Source: Letharia columbiana (Eukaryota > Ascomycota > Lecanoromycetes > Lecanorales > Parmeliaceae). Taken from it: a stretch of 64,000 bases of DNA. The stretch covers positions 398,501-462,500 of the forward strand of contig NW_023501056.1 of the NCBI RefSeq assembly GCF_014066305.1, given 5' to 3'. A program made the position numbers and the translations under genes. The notes under the pieces were generated by a model that saw nothing but the letters and a program-made list of their open reading frames with translations, did not search any database and was not told where the DNA came from. Shown here piece after piece: positions 56,725 through 64,000 of this stretch. Every line of letters begins with the position of its first letter. Position 1 is the stretch's first letter.

Positions 56725-57100
56725 GGCCCCTTGGTCGAAGTGGGCGCGCTGTTACCAGCCCCCTCTCCCCTAACGATCTTGCCCGTACACGGTTTTTGAA
56801 AAAGCGCCGTCAGGTCTCTGTGCGGATTAATCCTCCCATTGTTCATGTTCCTGCTTTACGGCCGCAGAATAACGTATCTTGGCGCTGCCGGCGTTCCAGT
56901 CGGAACACATAGCTTTCATCCACATAACAATGCATCTCTAACCCATCATAACAGCCTCTCCTCGCTTGCACGAGTCTCGAAGCGGGGACACGCCGTGCTC
57001 GTGTAGCTCTCGCCAACTCATCACCCCAAGTCTTATCTCATGTCTCCATAAACTCATAAATCATGACAGATCTCTCTCTTTCTCCTTCTCCATATTACTT
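56725..57100. other. Convergent intergenic region
   Basis: About 375 bp between rho4 and DAD1 stops. The right half is a strong CT-rich tract on the plus strand (3' UTR of DAD1 on the other strand). No gene. Confidence 0.5.
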
Positions 57101-57509
57101 TCATCGTCCCCTCCCCCTTTCATCCACCTTCTCCGCCTCTCCAGCACTCTCAACTTCTTCTTCCTCCTCTTCCCCACTCCCTTCTGTCTCCCCCTCCTTA
57201 CCCTCCCCCCCAGGCTCCTGCGCCATCACCCCTTCGAACTGACTCCACAGCGCCTCCACCGCTCCGAATTCGTTGCCGACGGCAATTACGCCCTCCAGTG
57301 AGCGATTGAGCTTGTTCATATTTTGAAGGACATTCTCGAGGCTCTGTTCGGTCGGACGCGTCAGTAGAGGTATGTTCTAGATATGAGGGGTGTGAGTGAG
57401 CAAGAGAGAGACATACAATGGCAATCTCCCCCACTAACGCGTCACGTTGCTGGAAGAATGGGGACTTTGGGGCGGCTTGAGATGGCTGCGTGGTGGAGCG
57501 GGAGGCCAT
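57101..57509 (-). CDS. DAD1: DASH complex subunit Dad1
   Basis: Subunit of the kinetochore DASH/DAM1 ring that couples chromosomes to spindle microtubules. Exons 57509-57417 and 57343-57101 give 111 aa. Core: [15 protein letters not shown], then after the intron [19 protein letters not shown] and [21 protein letters not shown], a helical segment diagnostic of Dad1. The acceptor at GAACAG was preferred to an earlier CTAG because it gives the family's ungapped spacing between GEIA and SLE. The C-terminus is a long Glu/Gly-rich acidic tail ([16 protein letters not shown]) not present in short yeast Dad1. The ATG at 57509 opens [11 protein letters not shown], a usual family start. Confidence 0.92.
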
Positions 57510-58038
57510 GATGTTGGGCAAGAGGGAGCTGTTTCTGATGAAGGGATCACTGAGTCTAGAGTGAGGGACTGGAAGACCTGAACTGAGGGGCTGTTGCTGA
57601 AGTAGGCCTTGCTACGCGTAAATTGTGTACAGGGGGCTGCACCGAAAGGCCAAGACTTTTGCGCCAAGATCTCGGATGACCCTGGATAATGCGCTTAAAT
57701 CTGCTTCGGAATTGCGCCTGAACTGAACCCCTGTCTGGAGCCTATTGCCTTTATCAGACCTAATAGAGATCCCGAACGTTCCACTCCCAGGAAATAGTCA
57801 TGGGGCCCGAGACCGTCCCGTGTTACAGGGGCGCCTTCCGAGAGTAGGGTTAGGGCCGTGACTAGCGCTGTACTCTTGAAGGGGCATTTTCCTGGCGGGA
57901 TGGTTGGAAGAGTATTCATCACTCGGACAGGGCGCTGGATCACCTCTTGCTGGCGAGATCCTGATAAGCAATGCGGAAGTCAGGAGCGAGGCCGAGGCAT
58001 CAGTAGCTACCGCTGCATTTACGTTGCTAGGTCGCTAC
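57510..58038. other. Intergenic between DAD1 and the HET gene
   Basis: About 530 bp. DAD1 promoter and HET 3' side. Short frames only, no motif. Confidence 0.4.
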
Positions 58039-60183
58039 TCACATAATGTCCAATTGAACCTTTTCGCAGCCATCGAACCATTGTGCAGCCTCTTCCGTCA
58101 AAAGGTCCAGCGCTCCGTTAGGATCAAAGCGATTCAACGGCGTATGTTGGATTAGGCCCAGCCGTCTGTACACACCAGGCACTCTATCATCTGCAACCAG
58201 TGCCAGGCCAGACCACCTGTTCCGCTGTCCCAAATCTATCAAAAAAGTATTGACGTTACGCTCATATATGTCCGATTCGCTTTGAACAAAAGAAGCCGCC
58301 TTTCCCGCCTCTCCCGCATCTGAGTAGTATTCGGCGAACTTCCAATTGTCCGTTCCAGACATACATAAGTCAAGTTTGTAGACTGCGAGCTCACGGTGGT
58401 AAAATCTCCGAATCACAGAAGCTTTGAGCTTACCTTCAATTTTCAGCCTACCGAAATTCACTTGACCGTACGGATCATAGCCAACAGCTTCCGCTTGAAC
58501 ATCTGTAATCTCAAGGTCAATCCTTAGGTTTTCTTTAGGCCTTGAAAACATGTTGAGAAAAAGGACCCGATCATCACAGGCCGCCCAAGACCAGGACGGT
58601 GCGTTCTGTTTCGCCCGCCTTAGGCTCTTGGGCTTGTGGACGCTTTGGTTTGGCGTGTACCAGGTTAAACCGGTGAGTAGGTCTTCCTTCCATAATCCGG
58701 CAAGGTAAGTGTCGTTGTTCATCTTCTGAACTTGGTAGGCTAAACCTGAGAGCGCGGGTAGCTTGTCGTTTCCGTCCGTGAGCTTACATTGAGTATAGGT
58801 GCCAACGATGAGATACCAGAGTGCACGCAAATTGAAATCATCCAGTGGCGCCGACAGAACCCTCTTCGAAACAGTTGGAAGGGCTATCTCAACCCAAAGG
58901 TATAGCAGATTCTCGTACCATTCCACTGACTGGCATTCCCAGTACATCTTCCCGCTACCAAAGTACAAGATTCGCGGAGACAGCAGCCTCTCTTGCAGTA
59001 TCCAGGCGCGAGTCGCCAACGGCAAGTCTTTCTCTGGCCTTGGTAGAGGGCTGTCATAGTAGTCTAGGAAGCTTATGGTAACTGTACCCAAGACTTTGAG
59101 ATTCCTATCTCGCAGCTCAAGCTCACAAGGCTCCACGATGGGTGCTGGTCGCTCGCGAAGGAACCCTGCATCGGTATTGTCTGCTGCTGGTCCAGCGATT
59201 GTGACGATGGATTGACGGAATGTCTGCGCCATCCGAGCACACTCTATCTGCCAGTCTCTACTGTCCCCCTGGATAATACAGAAACAATCTATCCATAGAC
59301 ACCGATAACCTAGACGACGGACGGCTGTTATGGCATCCTGAAAAGTCCTCGGTAAGCTCACAAAAGGGATCGCTTGAAGGTACCTGTTGAATGATAGAGG
59401 ATCAGTCACTGGAGGCTTAGAAGTCCCCCAGCAGTGGCTCAGCGCCACCTATTTGCCTTGTTGGCCTTTCGTCTCCACTAGTCGAGGCTCGATAGACCCA
59501 TCAGGAAGCCCAACGTCAATCAATCTGGTTGGGAGTTCAGAATTCGATGCTTGAGAACAGCCACGGTGTGCGGCAATACATTGTTCGATCCATTGCTTGC
59601 CCAAGTCGAAGTCCGAGTGCGCTCCAATTGCTCTGCCAACAATTCGAGTGGGCATATCCGTGCTTGCAGACATGCTCAGCCAGGGCAATACCTGGTCTTC
59701 GTCAACATCGTCATTTGCGCCTCCTTTGCCGCCGTTGCTATTAATATCTGTCGGAGCCCGCCTCAAGTAGAATAATCCAGAATAGCCGTCTTCAAAGGGA
59801 GCATAGTTCTTGTCCAGATCTACTGCAGTAGCCCTTATGACAAATCTTGTAGTTGCTCTACGATCTCTCTCGTCTTGATAATTTTGTACGTCTTCTTCTG
59901 ACCATATCATCACTCTCTTGTACGTGTCAAGAACCGTCGCTCTGAACAAAGAGCACAGCGAACACCCTTTCAAGGCGGAGGTTGTCAAAGCGATGAATGT
60001 CGGCTGGTGCTCCTCACCAATTGATTCCCCTTCATCGTTTAAGAGTTCGAATATGTTAAGCGATGTGCACAGCGTACAAAGCATCTTGTTTATCTCGTTG
60101 AAGTAAGAACAGAGTCTGGCGCTACCTGAGAGCCTGTTTTTGAGCGAGGCGCTGCAGATAGTCAAGTACACGCCTCCCTCCAT
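58039..60183 (-). pseudogene. HET-domain gene broken by one in-frame stop
   Basis: HET proteins trigger incompatibility cell death when unlike fungal individuals fuse. One minus frame runs 60183-58039 (715 codons) with a single TAG at 59449-59451. Start is either the first ATG or, more like relatives, MLCTLCTSLN at 60084. N-terminal half: ALKGCSLCSLF, WIEQCIAAHRGC, PTRLIDVG and EPRLVETKGQQGK. The stop then sits where relatives usually have Tyr, right before VALSHCWG, the HET core start. The core continues PRTFQDAITAVRRLGYRCLWIDCFCIIQ, DAGFLRERP and TRAWILQERLLSPRILYF, followed by a long C-terminal region with KQNAPSWSWAACDD. Removing the stop by splicing would need a 30-nt intron without branch site, so a nonsense mutation is more likely. 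Confidence 0.85.
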
Positions 60184-60239
60184 TTCTCGAGATGCATTGA
60201 GCTAACAACTTCCGGATTAGCTTGATGAAGATTAAATCA

Positions 60240-60417
60240 AGGCAGCTACTACGCGTACAGCCCCTACTTAGTAGGCGTATAGCCCCTATCTACTAGGCGT
60301 ACAGCCCCTCTAATCGAATTAGCGGCCGCGCGGAAGCTAATAGATACTAATCGTAAATAGTAAAGAACCCGCATAAGCTAACGGACACTAATCGAAAATA
60401 ATAAAGAACCCGCATCT
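60240..60417 (+). repeat. Short tandem repeats upstream of the HET gene
   Basis: Three copies of a TAGGCGTACAGCCCCT-like 16-mer (about 60253-60309, spacings ~24-25 bp), then two tandem 41-bp units starting GCTAA at 60336 and 60377, both ending AAAGAACCCGCAT. The 41-bp units differ at a few positions only. No coding sense. Confidence 0.65.
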
Positions 60418-61449
60418 AGTCTCTTCGAGATTCTTATGAAAATACTTGATGGTAGCAAGGTAAGCCTTTTTATATCTCTTTCTATAGATTTCTAATATCG
60501 AACGGTTTCAATTTATCGATTAGTAAGATCTTTAAATAATTCCTCTATAGCGATAGCTGATTAACTAGCTATCCTCTCTATTTACTACTAAAAATACGTT
60601 TATTATATTTAAATATTTACTACCTATTAGCCAGCTAATCTTTCTATATTTAAAACGTATTAAATATAATCTTATTATTCTATATATAGATTTATATAAT
60701 ATTATCTCGCTATCAGTATATATAAAAGAATAAGGTAGGGCTGAACTTGGAAACCTTGAATTTGTATGTGCAGCCAATCATAAATTCAGGGTCACTACGC
60801 TCTTTAGTTAGACCGGCTGAGTCAGCCCGCTAGCCCTCCCGAGCTCCCTCATCAAAAATTTGTATGTAGAAGTTTTACACTTTGAAATAACCAGCTCCCT
60901 ACGGATGCTATTACTTCATAATTTCGTAAATTATAGAGCTTAGTGTACGCTTTCTAACGCTGTAAAAATAATGAAGTTTGGCCTACTATTGGTGGATGAA
61001 ATGAACATTCAAATATGGTAGTTATGGTAGCCACACCAGACGCGTCCGGGATCGGATAATAATCCTTCCACCTGTTTATGTAATCATTATTCTTCCACCA
61101 CTCTATTAATTCTACCAATTCCACCAAAATAAACACAATCGTCCTCGATACCCCTCGCGGAAACGTTACTAAACGCTTCAGGCACGTATACCCCTTTTGC
61201 CCGCCTCTTAGAGCCCTTACTGACGCGAATCCGCTACTGCTGGCAATCGAGGCCGCAAGCGAGCCCAACAGCTATCTACTACTGCTCATAAACGCGTTAG
61301 AAAGCCCTCAAAAAGAGCCCGAACGGATTTACAGCCATCGTCCTCCCCTACATACTACTCGACCAGCCGCTCAGTCAACACTACCTACCCTATCAGCTCA
61401 GTAATCCACTCAGTCAGCCACTCAGCTAACCACTTAGTCTGATACTCTA
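60418..61449. other. AT-rich, gene-free stretch leading to repeats
   Basis: 60430-60740 is very AT-rich. From 60780 to 61450 composition normalises, with a minus frame (61268-60954) of no recognised family. DNA at 61365-61450 carries CACTCAGTCAGCCACTCAGC-type short repeats that recur near 62030 and 62240 in the adjacent array. Confidence 0.45.
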
Positions 61450-62760
61450 CAAGAGGAGGAGCAAGAGGAGGAACTACAACAGGCAAATGCGGAGAACACT
61501 GCGGAGAACACTACGGAGAACACTGCGGAGAAACCAAGCGGCAACAAGGCCACCATCGTCAAGAACACGGCTCAGCTCTCCGAGATCCCACGTCATATAC
61601 TCTCCACGGTTCCACATCAAATCATCACTCAGCAAGCGGAGAACACCACTGCAATTTAGCCTGTCATCCCCACTGCATTAAGGAGTAAGAGAAGGAACTA
61701 CAACAGGCAAATGCGGAGAACACTGCGGAGAAACCAAGCGGCAACAAGGCCACCATCGTCAAAAACACGCCTCAGCTCTCCAAGATCCCACGTCATATGC
61801 TCTCCACGGTTCCACATCAAATCATCACTCAGCAAGCGGAGAACACCACTGCAATTTAGCCTGTCATCCCCACTGCATTAAGAAGTAAGAGGAGGAACTA
61901 CAACAGGCAAATGCGGAGAACACTGCGGAGAACACTATGGAGAACACTGCGGAGAAACCAAGCGGCAATAAGGCCACCATCGTCAAGAACACGGCTCAGC
62001 TCTCCAAGATCCCACGTCATATCAGTTATCCACTCAGTCAGCCACTCAGCTAGCCACTCAGTCTGATACTCTATAAGAGGAGGAGCAAGAGGAGGATCTA
62101 CAACAGGCGAATGTGGAGAACACTGCGGAGAAACCAAGCGGCAACAAGGCCCCCAGCACCAAGAACACGGCTCAGCTCTCTAAGATCCCACGTCAAATCA
62201 TCACTCAGCAAGCGTCGTCAGCCAGTCACTTAGTCATCCACTCAGTCAGCCACTCAGCTAGCCACTCAGTCTGATACTCTACAAGAGAAGAAGCAAGAGA
62301 AGGAACTACAACAGGCAAATGCGGAGAACACTACGGAGAACACTGCGGAGAAACCAAGCGGCAACAAGGCCACCATCGTCAAGAACACGGCTCAGCTCTC
62401 CAAGATCCCACGTCATATGCTCTCCACGGTTCCACATCAAATCATTACTCAGCAAGCGGAGAACACCACTGCAACTTAGCCTGTCATCCCCACTGCATTA
62501 AGGAGTAAGAGGAGGAACTACAACAGGCAAATGCGGAGAACACTGCGGAGAACACTATGGAGAACACTGCGGAGAAACCAAGCGGCAACAAGGCCCCCAG
62601 CACCAAGAACACGGCTCAGCTCTCCAAGATCCCACGTCATATGCTCTCCACGGTTCCACATCAAATCATCACTCAGTAAGCGGAGAACACCACTGCAACT
62701 TGGCCGTTCCACATCAAATCATCACTCAGCAAGCGGAGAACACCACTACAACTTGGCCTG
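61450..62760 (+). repeat. Tandem array of ~200-225 bp units
   Basis: Six unit starts (GGAACTACAACAGGCAAATG or close variants) at about 61469, 61694, 61894, 62093, 62300 and 62514. Each unit contains GCGGAGAACACT 12-mers repeated two to four times, then AAACCAAGCGGCAACAAGG, CTCAGCTCTCCAAGATCCCA and CACGGTTCCACATCAAATCA. One plus frame reads as a Glu/Asn/Thr-rich peptide (LQQANAENTAEKPSGNKAT) closed by a stop in each unit. Units differ in the number of 12-mers and by presence of a GCCACTCAGC block. May be a minisatellite or coding repeats of a dead gene. Confidence 0.8.
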
Positions 62761-64000
62761 TCATCCCCACTGCATTAATATGGTACATCACTGCAATAAC
62801 GTCATAAGAGGAGGATCTACTATCACAGTCAATTGGGCCTCTATAGGAGGAACATCGGACGATATATATTTGGACGAATTGAAACCGTTCGATGTCTACA
62901 GCTATTTCATTATTCGAAAGATTTCACTGCGGCAGGAGATATTGTGGGATTCACACCACTAATTAGCACGTTGTCTCCATTTCTTTCCGGTATTTCGATA
63001 CTTCTTGCCATAAGGACGTGGCCTTTCTCTGTTTTTTATGGGCAATTATTACGAATCAATCCTCCACACTCAATACACCTTCCTAATTAGGCCTTAGCGC
63101 GCCCCTCTCCGTACATATATGCCTATATGTAGGTTAAAAACGCATAGTAAGCGATCAGAGTTCGATTTGACTTAGGGCTAGGGCTAAAATTCGATTTGAC
63201 TTAGAAAAATCCAACTCCATGAATTTAATTCATGGGCCTTTACTTGTTCTTATATAAGATTACAAGTAAAGGCCCATGAATTAAATTCATGGAGTTGGAT
63301 TTTTCATTTTTCTAAGTCAAATGGAGTTGGATTTTTCTAAGTCAAATCGAATTTTAGCCCTAGCCCTAAGTCAAATCGAACTCTGATCGCTTGCTGTGCG
63401 TTTTTGACCTACTTCCACTACTACGAAATTGATTTAATCTATGTGGTATGCAGGCACATATATGCGAAGAGAGGCGCGCTAAGGCCTAATTTGGAAGGTG
63501 TATTAAGTGTGAAGGATTGATCCGTAATAATTGCCCACAAAAAACAGAGAAAGGCCATGTCCTTATGGCAAGAAGTATCGAAATACCGGAAAGAAATGGA
63601 GACAACGTGCCAATTAGTGGTGTGAATCCCACAATATCTCCTGCCGCAGTGAAATCTTTCGAATAATGAAATAGCTGTCAGAGCAAGACATCGGACGGTT
63701 TCAATTCGTCCAAATATGCATCGTTCCGGAGTGATGATTTGATGTGGAACCGTGGAGAGCATATGAGGTGGGATCTTGGAGAGCTGAGCCGTGTTCTTGA
63801 CGATGGTGGCCTTGTTGCCGCTTAGTTTCTCCGCAGTGTTCTCCGCATTTGCCTGTTGTAGTTCCTCCTCTTGCTCCTCAATGCAGTGGGGATGATAGGC
63901 CAAGTTGCAGTGGTGTTCTCCGCTTGCTGAGTGATGATTTGATGTAGAACCGTGGAGAGCATATGATGTGGGATTTTGGAGAGCTGAGCCGTGTTCTTGG
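62507..64000. repeat. Large inverted repeat (palindrome), cut by window edge
   Basis: The two arms meet at the perfect 12-bp palindrome TCTTATATAAGA (63248-63259), centre between 63253 and 63254, with almost no spacer. Matching pairs moving outward: CATGAATTTAATTCATGGGCC / its inverse, TTAGGGCTAGGGCTAAAA / TTTTAGCCCTAGCCCTAA, CTAATTAGGCCTTAGCGCGC / inverse, a ~200-bp block including CGGTATTTCGATACTTCTTG, and the tandem-unit sequence itself (inverted copy at about 63725-63880). Arms carry small insertions and substitutions. The right arm runs past the window, so full size is unknown. Confidence 0.85.

Noticed and set aside
59449..59480. A 30-nt intron that would remove the TAG in the HET gene
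   Set aside because: Far shorter than other introns here, no branch site, and it would delete residues (VETKGQQGK) that fit the family.
63439..63903. 154-codon minus frame in the palindrome as a gene
   Set aside because: It is the inverted copy of the tandem-unit peptide running into non-coding arm sequence; the left arm is broken in the same place.

Overview
The window is nuclear DNA of a filamentous ascomycete (Pezizomycotina). Evidence: short 42-209 nt GT-AG introns with CTRAY-like branch sites, and typical lineage genes (Dicer-like DCL1, fused pyrABCN, a HET-domain gene, a Zn2Cys6 regulator, the DASH subunit DAD1). The class cannot be fixed from sequence alone. Exon joins below were built by hand and checked for reading frame and for agreement with the protein family.

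Layout. 1-2.9 kb: 3' part of a dcl1 gene (left edge cut). 3.4-10.4 kb: trifunctional pyrimidine gene pyrABCN, convergent with dcl1. 12.4-14.7 kb: decayed Zn2Cys6 transcription factor. 15.3-17.1 kb: RNase P/MRP Rpr2-type protein and ORC6, tail to tail. 17.6-19.2 kb: decayed MFS transporter. 19.9-25.9 kb: ZNFX1-like NFX1-type zinc-finger helicase. 26.4-27.7 kb: dynamin-like relic that has lost its stalk. 29.6-30.1 kb: small cold-shock-like protein. 30.9-32.8 kb: MYND/DUF4470 protein. 32.8-34.4 kb: AT-rich gene-poor stretch. 34.4-40.2 kb: housekeeping block of DBR1, queuosine salvage enzyme and UBA2. 40.65-41.59 kb: about 0.9 kb of odd composition bounded by a 13-bp direct repeat. 41.7-43.8 kb: two small secretory-pathway genes. 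45.2-46.3 kb: frameshifted MetE-like gene. 48.3-50.5 kb: two paralogous small genes of an unrecognised family. 50.9-57.5 kb: housekeeping block of TYW2, sphingoid-base-phosphate phosphatase, Rho4 and DAD1. 58.0-60.2 kb: HET gene broken by one in-frame stop. 60.2-64 kb: short repeats, AT-rich DNA, a ~200-bp tandem array and a large palindrome running off the right edge.

The intact genes are mostly core functions. Many concern RNA: Dicer, the ZNFX1-like helicase (small-RNA/heterochromatin class), lariat debranching, RNase P/MRP, and tRNA wybutosine and queuosine metabolism. Between them lie at least five decayed accessory genes (regulator, transporter, dynamin-like, MetE-like, HET) and repeats, so conserved and fast-evolving segments alternate. 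The long intact ORFs of the core genes argue that the frameshifts in accessory genes are real decay and not general sequencing error. No tRNA, rRNA or CRISPR was found.
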